DNA of 64,000 nt, taken from positions 1 through 64,000 of the forward strand of contig PVUG01000001.1 of assembly GCA_003001975.1 (NCBI GenBank). The letters are read 5' to 3'. Shown here one piece after another: positions 27,169 through 37,710 of the stretch. Both the position numbers and the translations under genes were made by a program. The stretch comes from Martelella mediterranea. Its GTDB lineage: Bacteria; Pseudomonadota; Alphaproteobacteria; Rhizobiales; Rhizobiaceae. The notes beneath the pieces were generated by a model. The model searched no databases and was not told the origin of the DNA. It saw only the letters and a list, made by a program, of their open reading frames with translations. Numbering within the stretch: position 1 is the stretch's first letter; the number at the start of each line of letters is the position of its first letter.

Positions 27169-29664
27169 TTACCAGCTGTATTTCAGCGTGCCGTAAATCG
27201 TGCGCCCGTCACCCCAGTTGCAGCCCGTCGACGCGATGCAGGTCGAGACATATTTCTTGTCGAACAGGTTGGAGACGTTGAGCGAACCCGTCAGCCCGTC
27301 ATATTTCTGATCGATCGCCGCGAAGTCGTAGCGGATGGCGGCATCGAACAGCGTATAGTCGGGAATGTCGTAGACATTGGCATTGTCGCCATAGGTCTGG
27401 CCCATATAGCGCGCGCCGCCGCCGAAGCTCAGGCCGCCCCATGCCGTATCCGACTGAACCGTATAGTCGAGCCATAGCGAGGCCTGATGACGCGGCACAA
27501 AGGCCAGCCGGTTGCCGACATCGCTGGCACCGGCGGCATCGGGATTATCCTCGGTGATCTTGCTGTCGGTATAGGCATAGGAGGCAATCAGCGAGAGACC
27601 GTCGGTCAGTTCCGCCTTGCCTTCGACCTCGATACCGCGCAGCCGCACTTCGCCGGTCTGGGTATTGTAGTTGATGTTGGCCGGGTCGGGCGTCAGCACG
27701 TCATTCTGGGTCAACTGATAGGCCGAAACGCTGACCGAGATATCCTCGTTAAACGGCACATAGCGCAGTCCGACTTCAAACTGTTCGCCGGTCGTCGGGT
27801 TGAACGGATTGCCGTTCCGGTCGGTTCCGCTTTGCGGATTGAACGAGGTGGAATAGCCCGCATAGGGCGAAATGCCATTGTCGAAATTATAGACGAGGCC
27901 GGTCCGCCAGGTGAACTTGCCGTCGTTCTGCTCGACCGTGGCATCGCCGGAAGCGTTGCGGGTCCGGGTCTTGGTGTCGGCCCAGTCATACCGACCGCCA
28001 AGCGTCCAGACGAAATTATCCCACTCGATCTGGTCCTGTGCGTAAAGGCCGAGCTGCGAACGCTCCTGATCGATCCGCATGGCCGCCGGCGGACGGGAGA
28101 TCGGCGTTGCGCCATAGACCGGATCATAGGCATCGAACGGCGTCGTGATGATCGACAGCTGCGATTCCTCGAAATGGCTGGTCTCGTAGGAATAGTCGAG
28201 GCCGAGCAGCAGCGAGTGTTCGGTTTCGCCAAGCGAGAATGTGCCGATCGCCTGATTATCGACGGTAAACAGGTGCGAGCGCTCGGGAAACGCCCAGGCA
28301 TAGCGCATAAGCGCGGCCGGATCGCAGGTCATGCCCGCAAGGCACACCGGCGCCACGCGCTGGGTGTCGGCATTCACATAGGCATAGCGCAGGTTTTGCT
28401 TGACCGCCCAGGTGTCATTGAATTCGTGGTCCAGCTCATAGCCGGCCCAGGTCTGCACCAGTTCGAACTTGTCGTAATCCGGCTCGCCGACAAAGGTGTC
28501 GCGCGGCAGTTCCGGGTAGACGTCGGTATAGAGCGTGCCGTTTGCCGGCAGGGTCGGAAACCCGCCGCCGCCATTGGATTTGACCTTCTGGTACTGGCCA
28601 TAAAGCGTCAGCGATGTGGCGTCATCGGGTGCGAAGGTCAGCGACGGCGCGAAGAAGCCCTTCTTCTCGTCGACATAGTTATATTGCGTGTCGGAAATCC
28701 GCCCAAGCCCGGTCAGGCGGTACAGGATCGTGCCTTCGTCGTTGAGACGACCGCCGAAGTCGAACGCGGTCTGGAAGCGGTCATAGCTGCCCGCCTGCAG
28801 TTCGACCTCTCGGATTTCCTCATCGCGCGGGCGCTTGCTGACCATGTTGATCAACCCGCCCGGCAGGTTCTGGCCGTAAAGCACCGATGTCGGGCCCTTC
28901 AGCACTTCGGCGCTTTCCAGTCCGTAAGGCTCGATCTTCGGCTGGGCGTAGCCGCGCGCGCCAAACGGCAGGCGAAGGCCGTCGAGATACCGCCCCGGCC
29001 GGAAACCGCGCACCGAAAACCAGTCCACGCGCGCATCGGCATCGCCATATTGGGCGACGACGCCGGGCGTGTAGCGCAGCGCCTGCACCACCGTTTCCGA
29101 GCCCTGAATATCCATCTGGTCGCGGGTCACGACATTGACGGCCTGCGGCGTATCCTTGATCGGCAGGCCGGATTTCGCCCCGGTTCCGCTCGCGGTCGCA
29201 ACGATGCCGACATTGCCCCCGGCGCTGGTTGTCACCGTCACCGGCTCCAGAAACGTCGTATCATCCGCATCGCCGCCTCCGCCGGCACCAAAGGAAACCG
29301 GTTCGGGCGCGGAAATGGCCACGGTCCGGTCATTGGTGAAGGTATAAACCAGACCGGAGCCCTGAAGGATTGCAGAGAGCGCCTGCTGCGGGCTCGCGGT
29401 GCCGCTGAAGCCGGGAGAGGCTTTTCCGGCCACGACCGATGCCAGATAGGTCACCTGCAGGTCGGCCTGCCGGCCGAACGTCGTCAGCGCCCCACTCAGC
29501 GATCCGTCCGGAATGGTAAAACCGGTTTGTGCCTGTACCTGCGCCACGGCCGGCGTGGACGCGCTCACATGCAGCAGTCCGCCTGCAGCCAGAACCAGAG
29601 CCACGACTGCAGTTCCGTTCTTCAACCTGTTGAATATCATATTTTTTTCGTTGATGCGCCCCAT
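27169..29664 (-). CDS. TonB-dependent siderophore receptor with STN signalling domain
   Basis: The 831-residue outer-membrane protein has a signal peptide (about residues 15-42) and a STN domain (about 48-118, FTIPDGSLSGALTTFGRQ). A plug follows (about 150-280, with IKDTPQAVNVVTRDQM, SVRGF, LYGQNLPGGLINMVSKRP), then a 22-strand barrel ending in the typical aromatic terminus (KYSW). The STN domain allows signalling to the FecR-type protein encoded just upstream. ATG 29640 is an alternative start. It is most similar in layout to FoxA/FhuE/FpvA-type receptors; the exact ligand is not known. Confidence 0.93.
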   Translation of the reverse strand: MGRINEKNMIFNRLKNGTAVVALVLAAGGLLHVSASTPAVAQVQAQTGFTIPDGSLSGALTTFGRQADLQVTYLASVVAGKASPGFSGTASPQQALSAILQGSGLVYTFTNDRTVAISAPEPVSFGAGGGGDADDTTFLEPVTVTTSAGGNVGIVATASGTGAKSGLPIKDTPQAVNVVTRDQMDIQGSETVVQALRYTPGVVAQYGDADARVDWFSVRGFRPGRYLDGLRLPFGARGYAQPKIEPYGLESAEVLKGPTSVLYGQNLPGGLINMVSKRPRDEEIREVELQAGSYDRFQTAFDFGGRLNDEGTILYRLTGLGRISDTQYNYVDEKKGFFAPSLTFAPDDATSLTLYGQYQKVKSNGGGGFPTLPANGTLYTDVYPELPRDTFVGEPDYDKFELVQTWAGYELDHEFNDTWAVKQNLRYAYVNADTQRVAPVCLAGMTCDPAALMRYAWAFPERSHLFTVDNQAIGTFSLGETEHSLLLGLDYSYETSHFEESQLSIITTPFDAYDPVYGATPISRPPAAMRIDQERSQLGLYAQDQIEWDNFVWTLGGRYDWADTKTRTRNASGDATVEQNDGKFTWRTGLVYNFDNGISPYAGYSTSFNPQSGTDRNGNPFNPTTGEQFEVGLRYVPFNEDISVSVSAYQLTQNDVLTPDPANINYNTQTGEVRLRGIEVEGKAELTDGLSLIASYAYTDSKITEDNPDAAGASDVGNRLAFVPRHQASLWLDYTVQSDTAWGGLSFGGGARYMGQTYGDNANVYDIPDYTLFDAAIRYDFAAIDQKYDGLTGSLNVSNLFDKKYVSTCIASTGCNWGDGRTIYGTLKYSW

Positions 29665-29779
29665 GCGTCAACCACTCCGTTGCATTGTATTTTGCGGCAA
29701 CGGGCAGCGATCCGGCCCATTGTCCTCAAAGCTAGTACAAACGGGCCGACAAAATATTCACCCTTTACTCAACTTTTTT

Positions 29780-30742
29780 TCAGACAGGCGAAACGATGGT
29801 CAGCAGCGAGGAGATACGCCGAACCTTTGCATTTGCCGGATGGACGGCGGCTTCCAGCGCGCTGAAAGGCCTGTCGAGATCGAAAACGCCGCTGACATAA
29901 CGGCTGCCGATAAAGGGATCGGCAATCACGATCCGCCCGGGTATCCAGCGACCGATGCGCAGCGCCAGCGCCGAGACCGGTTCGTTTTCGGCAATGATGA
30001 GATTGTCGCGCCACGAGCCGATCATGTCGCGCTCCCGCCTGCCGCGCCCGATGGCGCCGGATGACGCATCAAAGCTGAGCCAATCCCCCTGCCGCAGTTC
30101 CTCATCGCCGGAAAACTGCCGGCGCTGCGAAGAGAGGTTTACCCGGCCGTCATCGACCCCCACGGTCACATAGTCGCCATCGCTGCTGATATCGAAAGCG
30201 CCACTGGACGATGCGGCACGCAGAGGCCCGGCCATGACGGACAGCGGTGCGCCCGGCAGCGGCGCGACCCACAGGAAGGTCATGCCCGCCAGCAGCCTGA
30301 TTGCCCGTTGCTGTTTACCGAAATCCACGGCCAATGCGCTTTGCGGACCGAGGATCGCGACGCTGCCGTCTGCCAGTTCGATACGCCGGAACTCGCCCTT
30401 TCCCGTCAGATAGTCGGCACGGGCCTCAAGAAGAAGCCCCGGCCCGAACAGGTAGGCCGTCGCCCCTGCCCCGACAGTTGCCGCCGCGCCGATCATGAAA
30501 TTCCGCCGGGAGGTCTGCAGGGCGTCACGCCGTTCAATCCGCTTCTTCTCGGAGAGAATGCGCCCCGAAGCCCCGTGAATTTTCGCGACACGGTTCCAGA
30601 TCCGCTCGTGGTCATCGCTGACCGCCCGCCATGCCATGATCCTGTCAATGATCCCGGCATTGTCCGGATCGCCCTGATGGCTGATCATCAGGTCGATGGC
30701 TTCGTCCAGCAGGCGCTCTTCTTCAGGCGCGGCGTCGTTCAT
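29780..30742 (-). CDS. FecR-family anti-sigma / signal-transfer protein
   Basis: The 320-residue protein has a cytoplasmic N-terminal DUF4880-like region (LDEAIDLMISHQGDPDNA, about 10-60) with WRAVSDDHERIWNRV as the sigma-binding helices. One membrane helix follows (about 83-103, FMIGAAATVGAGATAYLFG), then a periplasmic FecR domain (FRRIELADGSVAILGPQSAL). It receives the signal from the receptor's STN domain and controls the adjacent ECF sigma factor. GAGGGAT upstream of ATG 30742 fixes the start; a longer frame to 30796 has no such site. Confidence 0.9.
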   Translation of the reverse strand: MNDAAPEEERLLDEAIDLMISHQGDPDNAGIIDRIMAWRAVSDDHERIWNRVAKIHGASGRILSEKKRIERRDALQTSRRNFMIGAAATVGAGATAYLFGPGLLLEARADYLTGKGEFRRIELADGSVAILGPQSALAVDFGKQQRAIRLLAGMTFLWVAPLPGAPLSVMAGPLRAASSSGAFDISSDGDYVTVGVDDGRVNLSSQRRQFSGDEELRQGDWLSFDASSGAIGRGRRERDMIGSWRDNLIIAENEPVSALALRIGRWIPGRIVIADPFIGSRYVSGVFDLDRPFSALEAAVHPANAKVRRISSLLTIVSPV

Positions 30743-30836
30743 CTCATATCCCTCGGCGCGGCAACGGCCTGCGCATATTTCCTGCCTGTAGTACAATCGG
30801 GAGCGCCGGATTTTCCGTTCAGGATCGGCAAAAGGC

Positions 30837-31346
30837 TCATTCTTCTTCCGTCGCGCTGAGTAGATGACGGTAGGCCTGATGGATCAGCGTCCACGCCCGG
30901 GTCGTGGAAATACCCAGTTCCTCCCCCACTTCGGCAATCGTGCGTTCCCCGAGGCGGTGCATTTCAAAGGCCCTGCGGGTTCTGTCCGGCAATTGCTCCA
31001 GCGCCCGATAGGTTTGCAGAAGGCATTGCCGCGAATAGACGATATGCTCGGGAGACGGCGAAGGATCGGCCTGCTCCCGCGCCTCGTCACTGTCCAGATC
31101 GACGGTGCGGAGCAGCGCATCGCGGCGCTGCTGGTTGATGCCAAGATTGCGTGAAACGCGGTAGAGATAGGCCTTGGGATTGTGGTTGGAAACGCCATGC
31201 TCCGGCGGCCTGGCCAGAACGCGCTCAAACGTGTCCTGGGTAATATCGGCGGCACTTTCATCAGACATGCCGCGGCGCGTCAACGAACGTGCAATCCCCT
31301 TCGCATGAAGCCGGAACAGGCCCTGAATATCCCAACTCATTGGCAT
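30837..31346 (-). CDS. ECF sigma factor, FecI type
   Basis: The 169-residue protein has region 2 (about 8-75, with DITQDTFERVLAR and AYLYRVSRNLGINQQRR) and region 4 (about 105-160, LEQLPDRTRRAFEMHRLGERTIAEVGEELGIS read as helix-turn-helix). It belongs to the iron-starvation FecI group. It precedes fecR by 94 bases and would direct transcription of the receptor gene. ATG 31340 is an alternative start. A Fur-type repressor is expected to control this promoter, but no site was identified. Confidence 0.92.
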   Translation of the reverse strand: MPMSWDIQGLFRLHAKGIARSLTRRGMSDESAADITQDTFERVLARPPEHGVSNHNPKAYLYRVSRNLGINQQRRDALLRTVDLDSDEAREQADPSPSPEHIVYSRQCLLQTYRALEQLPDRTRRAFEMHRLGERTIAEVGEELGISTTRAWTLIHQAYRHLLSATEEE

Positions 31347-31550
31347 TATGCTTTGATACCCGTCCGTTCATTGCGAACACTGCGAAGGCCCGGCACCCGA
31401 CGCGCGCCGGAGTCCGACCCCGCGGCAAGTTTAACCTTCCTTTAAAAGTCATGTTTAAGCGATGTCAATGAAAATACCGATCGGGTTTCACGCGGGCGGA
31501 CGGTGTCTTCCCCGTGGCTTACCGCGGCCGCGATCCGTGAATGCGCGGTT

Positions 31551-32246
31551 TCAGGCGATGTTCTCGATGGTGTAGACAGGCGAGCCGTCCCAGACGAGAT
31601 CCCAGCTGGCGCCGGGCGTCACATTCTGAACGGCGCCGGGGTCAAAGCAGACAAGGCAATTGCCTTCCGGCGCCCGTACCGAAGGATAAATCAATCCGCG
31701 CGACCCGCCGCGCCGCAGCTCTTCGGCGAGATTTTGACCCGCCTTGTAGCCAATTTCCACATCCGGGTGCAGCGCGGCATGGCCGATCTCGTCGGTGATG
31801 TCATCGAAACATCCGATGAAGTCCGCCCTGATCTCCACATAACGCGCCTCGTCTTCAAAGAGGCCGGTGAATTCGAGTTCGCGTGTGCGATGAAAGGCAA
31901 CTTCGGCAATCGAGACCTGAACATCCCAGGCACAGTACCACGCCCCCCGGTCTTCCGTATTGAAACGGTTTCCGCCTTTGCGCGTGTAGGTGAAGGCCGC
32001 ATTTACATGGGTGTTGCCGTAGACGCGAAGGTCCGCCTTGCGGCGATACCATGCCAGTTCACGCGGATCGAAATGCGGATTGTTTCCCGCCTCTGCAGAA
32101 AGCCGCGCATTTGTCAGCCCTTCAATCTCGGCAAGGATTTCCGCCTCGGCCTCGTTATCGACCAGCCCCCTTAATACCGGCGGCTTGTGATAGGTCGCCG
32201 GGATGAGCCGGACCAATGCACGGTCGGAGAGATTCGTCTGCCTCAC
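31551..32246 (-). CDS. RES-domain toxin (NAD+-degrading family)
   Basis: The 231-residue protein is a RES-family toxin. The RES domain, with R near WYRRKADLR, Y, E in SIAEVAFHRTRE and S in RGGSRGLIYPS, spans about residues 68-215. Known members split NAD+ and arrest growth. Its start overlaps the preceding antitoxin stop by 4 bases, the usual antitoxin-first arrangement. Confidence 0.92.
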   Translation of the reverse strand: MRQTNLSDRALVRLIPATYHKPPVLRGLVDNEAEAEILAEIEGLTNARLSAEAGNNPHFDPRELAWYRRKADLRVYGNTHVNAAFTYTRKGGNRFNTEDRGAWYCAWDVQVSIAEVAFHRTRELEFTGLFEDEARYVEIRADFIGCFDDITDEIGHAALHPDVEIGYKAGQNLAEELRRGGSRGLIYPSVRAPEGNCLVCFDPGAVQNVTPGASWDLVWDGSPVYTIENIA

Positions 32247-32632
32247 GCCCCACCCCGCAGGGCATCCAGATAGGTCCTGATATGCAGGATCTGCGGCAGG
32301 CCACCTTCAATCGCCGTATCGACCGGACGCCGCCCGCTGAAAAGAGGCCCGGAATTCGGACGCGTCATCCAGCTGCCGGCAATCTTGCCGGAGAAATAAA
32401 GCTCAAGTGACTTGTATATGCCGATGACCGCGGACAGACGCAGCATCTGGTCCTTGGTCAGTTCACCGGAAAAGCCGGGTTTCTTCGCGCGCTTCCAGGT
32501 ACTCTCGGACATATCGGCAAGGAAGGCAGCCTCGCGCTGCGTGAGCCCCCAGCCATCGACCACGCGGGCATAGGCCTTGAGGGCAACTGCCGCGACGTCG
32601 GCAGGCTCATGTTGTTTTTCCAGAACGTGCAT
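32243..32632 (-). CDS. Xre/MbcA/ParS-type antitoxin (DUF2384)
   Basis: The 129-residue protein has an N-terminal helix-turn-helix-like region (about 25-60, LTQREAAFLADMSESTWKR) and the C-terminal DUF2384 toxin-binding part, ending with LPQILHIRTYLDALRGG. AAGGAG lies 8 bases before ATG 32632. It forms a toxin-antitoxin operon with the RES gene and should repress its own promoter through the palindrome described at 32659-32670. Confidence 0.92.
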   Translation of the reverse strand: MHVLEKQHEPADVAAVALKAYARVVDGWGLTQREAAFLADMSESTWKRAKKPGFSGELTKDQMLRLSAVIGIYKSLELYFSGKIAGSWMTRPNSGPLFSGRRPVDTAIEGGLPQILHIRTYLDALRGGA

Positions 32633-32652
32633 ATCATTGCTCCTTGCAGACC

Positions 32653-32680
32653 AATATAGTCCATATGGACCTTATGTAAA
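32653..32680 (-). promoter_or_regulatory. Toxin-antitoxin promoter with embedded palindromic operator
   Basis: On the minus strand the -35 hexamer TTTACA (32675-32680) and the -10 hexamer TATATT (32653-32658) are separated by 16 bases. The spacer contains the perfect 12-base palindrome GTCCATATGGAC (32659-32670). Binding of the antitoxin there would block RNA polymerase, the usual autoregulation of such modules. Confidence 0.75.
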
Positions 32681-32727
32681 GGCCACATGATCTATAATAA
32701 CGACTGTCATACAATAGTACGGCAGCC

Positions 32728-32973
32728 GTGGTGCACCGGGGAAGCTATGTGGGAAAATCCATCGGGCCGATATCAAACCAGCCACGCACAAAAACAGGGC
32801 ACGAACCGGCAACCGCTCCCACGCTTGAAGACTACGCCAGGACAAAGGCCAAGGTGGAAGGCGCGGGCGCTCTGGGGCGCTTTCTGTGGACGCTGGGCGG
32901 GGTGTTGCTGGCAATCGCTCTCTGGATTGTCGCCCGATGGGATGGGCTGATGGCCTGGCTGACATCGCGCTAA
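32728..32973 (+). CDS. Small membrane protein, hypothetical
   Basis: An 81-codon frame encodes a polar N-terminus and one C-terminal membrane helix (FLWTLGGVLLAIALWIVA, about residues 52-70). Third-position GC is high in the second half, as in real genes here, but the ribosome binding site is poor and the first 30 codons look less gene-like, so a later start is possible. The function is unknown. Confidence 0.45.
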   Translation: MVHRGSYVGKSIGPISNQPRTKTGHEPATAPTLEDYARTKAKVEGAGALGRFLWTLGGVLLAIALWIVARWDGLMAWLTSR

Positions 32974-33064
32974 TGACCGTGTGACCCGCGTGTGACTTTT
33001 TCGAAAAATAAAGTCACAAGAAAAGTCACAAACTAACTTAACCGTATGAATTTAAAGGAGAAAA

Positions 33065-33140
<76 letters not shown>

Positions 33141-33305
33141 ACGATAACGGCGCGTTCGCGTCGTGTGAGGGGCGTATAACGGGGATTCGCGGGCTTGTCC
33201 AGCGTCCTGTTTGATTTTTTCGAGGGCAAATTCCTTTTTCTTTACAAAGCCGGAAATGCCCCCTCCTGTTCCTGCCGCAGAATGAACCCGTTTCGATCCA
33301 AAGCG

Positions 33306-34214
33306 CTAAAGCAGGGTCCCGCGCGCAACGCAAATAGCCTGCCCGCCGATACGCGCCGCAGCGACCTCGCCGCTTGCACCGGTTTCAAGATTGAGCCGGA
33401 TATAGGAGGGCCGCTCCATTTCGACGCCCTGTTCGATGACGAAGGAGTGCGAGCCCTCGCCCGGCGCGTCGAAATACTGGATGGCGCCGGAAAACGCAGC
33501 CGCGGCGGAGCCGGTGGCGGGATCCTCGACGATCGCATCAACCGCGAACATGCGCGTATGGAAATGGGCATCGTGACGCACGCCACCGCGGGTATAGGCA
33601 TAAGCCCAGGTCGGCAGACCGTCGACAAGCGGGGTGAAGGACTGCCAGAGCCGCGGATCGAAGTCAAGCTTTTCCATCACATTGAGATTGCGCACCGGAA
33701 TGAACGCATACGGCACACCCGCCGACCAGATTGTCGGCACATGGTTTTCGAAACCGATTTCCTCGACGGTTATGCCCAGCGCCTCGGCAAGCTTCTCGCG
33801 GGCGATGGCTTCGTCACTGCGACGGGAAAGCTTCGGCAGGTCGAATTCAGCGAAGCCCGCGGCGTCCTGCCGCAGCTTTACCGCACAGCGCACCGGACCG
33901 ATCTTTTCGCCGAGAACGGAAACCATATCGATTTCCGTATCGCCGCCATGCTGGCGTTCGGCAAGCGCGACAGCCGCGCCGACCGTCGGATGCCCGGCAA
34001 AGGGCAGTTCGCCGCTCGGCGTGAAGATGCGTGCTGCAGCAGACTGCGAGACATGTTGCGCCGACAAGAGGAAAATCGTCTCGGACAGATTGAATTCGCA
34101 AGCGATCGCCTGCATTTCCGTATCGCTCAGCCCATCGGCCTCGAAGACGACAGCCAGGGGATTGCCGTGATAGCGTTCCGCCGTAAACACATCGTAGATT
34201 GCATATTCGCGCAT
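33306..34214 (-). CDS. PhzF-family isomerase
   Basis: The 302-residue protein has the two-lobed PhzF fold. The N-terminal lobe carries the catalytic glutamate in LSETIF (about residue 45) and FTPSGELPFAGHPT. The C-terminal lobe carries VEDPATGSAAAAF. These are diagnostic for the PhzF isomerase/epimerase family, related to diaminopimelate epimerase. Most members outside phenazine clusters have unknown substrates, and no phenazine genes are nearby. It is 42 bases downstream of the Nudix gene and may be cotranscribed with it. Confidence 0.92.
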   Translation of the reverse strand: MREYAIYDVFTAERYHGNPLAVVFEADGLSDTEMQAIACEFNLSETIFLLSAQHVSQSAAARIFTPSGELPFAGHPTVGAAVALAERQHGGDTEIDMVSVLGEKIGPVRCAVKLRQDAAGFAEFDLPKLSRRSDEAIAREKLAEALGITVEEIGFENHVPTIWSAGVPYAFIPVRNLNVMEKLDFDPRLWQSFTPLVDGLPTWAYAYTRGGVRHDAHFHTRMFAVDAIVEDPATGSAAAAFSGAIQYFDAPGEGSHSFVIEQGVEMERPSYIRLNLETGASGEVAAARIGGQAICVARGTLL

Positions 34215-34256
34215 CTCAGCAAAAGCTCCTCTGCCATTTCGCCGGATAGTCTTTCC

Positions 34257-34997
34257 TCACGCCCGACCGCCGAAAATCAGGTCCAGTGCCGGCGGCATTG
34301 AATGGGAGTAATCGAAATTATCCCTGTTGTCGCTGGTAATTGCCAGAACGGCGTCGATTTCTTTTTCCGTATCCTGACGCATATGCTGATGAACTTTTGC
34401 CATAAGCGCGTCGGCGTCAAGCGCGGACCGGAAAAAGCGGTAGAACATGACGATCTGGCCATGTCGGGCGCAGTAATAGTCGGGGCCCGCCTCCATCTCG
34501 CCCAGCGCAAGGCCGGTTTCCTCTGCCACTTCGCGCGCCATATTGGCATCGATATCGATGCGCCCGTCGACAATGTCGTCTTCTTCCAGCGACCCGGAAG
34601 CACAATAGACCTTGCCGGCATTGGCGGTGATGCTGCTCATGCGGATCGCAATGACCGCATCATCGGCCGACTGGATCACCGGCATGGCGAAACTGTGAAA
34701 TGTCGGCGGCGCTTCCGGCTGTTTGCGCCACCACAGATGGTAGGCATAAGGCACGATCTGACCTCTGGCGCGCACGGCACCGTCACAGAGATCAACCTGG
34801 TTGAGCGTGACCAGACGGCCATTGAAAAGATGCGGATTGGCCGCCTTTTCCTGCGCCCAGTTGGCTTCAACCACGCCATCGAACGGCTTCAGGTCCACCG
34901 CTGCATTTTCGGTGATGCGAATGTCGATTTCACGAAGCGGAAAGGCCTTGTTTTCCGGTGGCCAGTCCTGCGGACAATCAAGAAGCGAAATGGGCAT
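34257..34997 (-). CDS. Nudix-family hydrolase
   Basis: The 246-residue protein contains a Nudix box core REVAEETGL (about residues 170-178), but the first glutamate of the consensus GX5EX7REUXEEXGU is not seen at its place, so the motif is divergent. The preceding SGSLEEDD resembles the usual opening. Nudix enzymes split nucleoside-diphosphate-linked compounds; which one is not clear. ATG 34997 is preferred over a TTG at 35063 because the latter runs toward the terminator of the neighbouring operon. Confidence 0.82.
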   Translation of the reverse strand: MPISLLDCPQDWPPENKAFPLREIDIRITENAAVDLKPFDGVVEANWAQEKAANPHLFNGRLVTLNQVDLCDGAVRARGQIVPYAYHLWWRKQPEAPPTFHSFAMPVIQSADDAVIAIRMSSITANAGKVYCASGSLEEDDIVDGRIDIDANMAREVAEETGLALGEMEAGPDYYCARHGQIVMFYRFFRSALDADALMAKVHQHMRQDTEKEIDAVLAITSDNRDNFDYSHSMPPALDLIFGGRA

Positions 34998-35059
34998 GGA
35001 ATATCCTGAATTCTGCGAAAGCCAGTCATGAACGGCGCGCACGCTACAGCACGAACCTG

Positions 35060-35098
35060 ACAAACAAAAGGCCCGCCATTGAGATGACGGGCCTTTCG
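35060..35098 (-). terminator. Rho-independent terminator after aminotransferase gene
   Basis: AAAGGCCCG (35067-35075) pairs with CGGGCCTTT (35088-35096), loop 12 bases. On the minus strand the stem is followed by TTTTGTTTG. It lies 29 bases after the aminotransferase stop. Confidence 0.8.
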
Positions 35099-35124
35099 GC
35101 TTTTGCAGTTAAAAATGCCGGAAT

Positions 35125-36351
35125 TCAGGCTGCGGCGGCCAGTTCTTCACTCAAAACAGCGCCAAGCCGCCGGATACCTTCATCAATCACCTCGGGTGCG
35201 CTGCACGAAAACGACAGGCGCAGGTGATTGCGCCCGCTGCCATCGGCATAAAAGGCATTGCCGGGCACGAAGGCGACCTTGGCCGTCTTCAACGACAGCG
35301 GCAGAAGCTCCGTAGCATCCATTCGCTCAGGCAGCGTCAGCCAGATGAACATTCCGCCTTCCGGACGGGTCCACTCCACACCTGCCGGCATATAGTCCGC
35401 CAGCGCCTTCAGCATTGCATCGCGCCGTTCACGATAGACCGTATTGATCTTCTCGGCCTGGGCTTCGAAACTGTTTTCGGCCACGCGCGCGATCGCCATC
35501 TGGTTGATGGTCGGCGAATGAAGGTCGGCCGCCTGCTTGGCCAGCACCAGCCGCTTGATAATCGGGGTTGCGGCGCAGACCCAGCCGACGCGAAGGCCCG
35601 GAGACAGCGTCTTGGAAAAGCTGCCGCAATAAAGCGTGCGGGTATTCTCGATGCCGCCGGAGCGCTCACAGTCCATCGCCAGAAGGGTTTTCTGGCGTTC
35701 ACCCTCATAACGCAGGGCCCGGTAGGCAGCGTCCTCGATCACGACGATATCGAGTGCGTCGGCAATATCGAGGAGTTTTTCACGCTCCATCGGCGTCAGC
35801 GATTCACCCGTGGGGTTTGCAAAATCCGCCGAAAGATAGGCAAATTTCACCCGGCTACCGGCCTTGTCGGCCGCAGCGCTATAGGCTTCGGGCGCGGCAT
35901 TGCGCGAAAGGTCCAGCCGGTCGTAACGCGGTTCATAGGCGTTGAAGGCCTGCAGCGCGCCGAGATAGGTCGGCCAGCTCACAAGCGCGGTATCGCCCGG
36001 CGACAGCAGAAGCTTGCCGAGATAATCGAGCGCCTGCTGCGATCCCGAGGTGATAAAAATATTTTCCAGATCAGCATCGATACCACGCGCGCGCATGCGC
36101 TTGACGATCCACTCCCGCAGCCGCGGATAGCCCTCGCTCACCGAATACTGCAGCGCCTGGCCCGCCTCGGGGCCGGACAGGATATCGGAATAAGCTTCCT
36201 GAAACGCGTCATTGGGAAACAGCGCAGGGTCGGGAATACCGCCGGCAAAGGAAATGATGTCGGGCTGCTCGAGCAGTTTCAGAAGTTCGCGGATTTCGGA
36301 CGCACCCATCCTTTTGGCGCGCGTCGCGTAGATTTCTTCCCAGTCAAACAT
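35125..36351 (-). CDS. PLP-dependent aminotransferase, class I/II (LysN-like)
   Basis: The 408-residue fold-type I enzyme shows FAGGIPDPALFP near the N-terminus, the ANPTGESL segment, a VIEDAAYRALRY aspartate region that binds the pyridine nitrogen, and the Schiff-base lysine in GSFSKTLSPGLRVGW. The C-terminus has the substrate-binding LRLSFS arginine. The layout fits the 2-aminoadipate/aromatic aminotransferase group (LysN, ARO8-like, and the catalytic half of MocR). GAGGAAA lies 6 bases before ATG 36351. The exact amino acid cannot be told. Confidence 0.9.
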   Translation of the reverse strand: MFDWEEIYATRAKRMGASEIRELLKLLEQPDIISFAGGIPDPALFPNDAFQEAYSDILSGPEAGQALQYSVSEGYPRLREWIVKRMRARGIDADLENIFITSGSQQALDYLGKLLLSPGDTALVSWPTYLGALQAFNAYEPRYDRLDLSRNAAPEAYSAAADKAGSRVKFAYLSADFANPTGESLTPMEREKLLDIADALDIVVIEDAAYRALRYEGERQKTLLAMDCERSGGIENTRTLYCGSFSKTLSPGLRVGWVCAATPIIKRLVLAKQAADLHSPTINQMAIARVAENSFEAQAEKINTVYRERRDAMLKALADYMPAGVEWTRPEGGMFIWLTLPERMDATELLPLSLKTAKVAFVPGNAFYADGSGRNHLRLSFSCSAPEVIDEGIRRLGAVLSEELAAAA

Positions 36352-36576
36352 GGGGGTTTCCTCGAAGTCTTTTTTGATGGTCGAACATGACCACAATCAG
36401 TCATTTAAGTCAACAATGCTGACCTATTATTCGGCAACAAAACCGTGTTTTCAGACCGCACAGGGTAATATTCAGTCCCGAATTCGGCAAGTACGGTAAT
36501 TTATAGCAATCGATCCGTGCAACGGGGCGCCGAAGTCCAATCACGGCTACGCGGAAAACAGACGCCCAAACAGAAA

Positions 36577-36605
36577 CGAACCGGGCAGCAAGGCCACCCG
36601 GTTCG
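36577..36605 (-). terminator. Rho-independent terminator after ilvC
   Basis: CGAACCGGG (36577-36585) pairs with CCCGGTTCG (36597-36605) with an 11-base loop. On the minus strand it is followed by TTTCTGTTT. It lies 32 bases after the ilvC stop. Confidence 0.8.
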
Positions 36606-36636
36606 CGCATTTCATCGGTAATAAGGTAAAAGAGGC

Positions 36637-37710
<1,074 letters not shown>

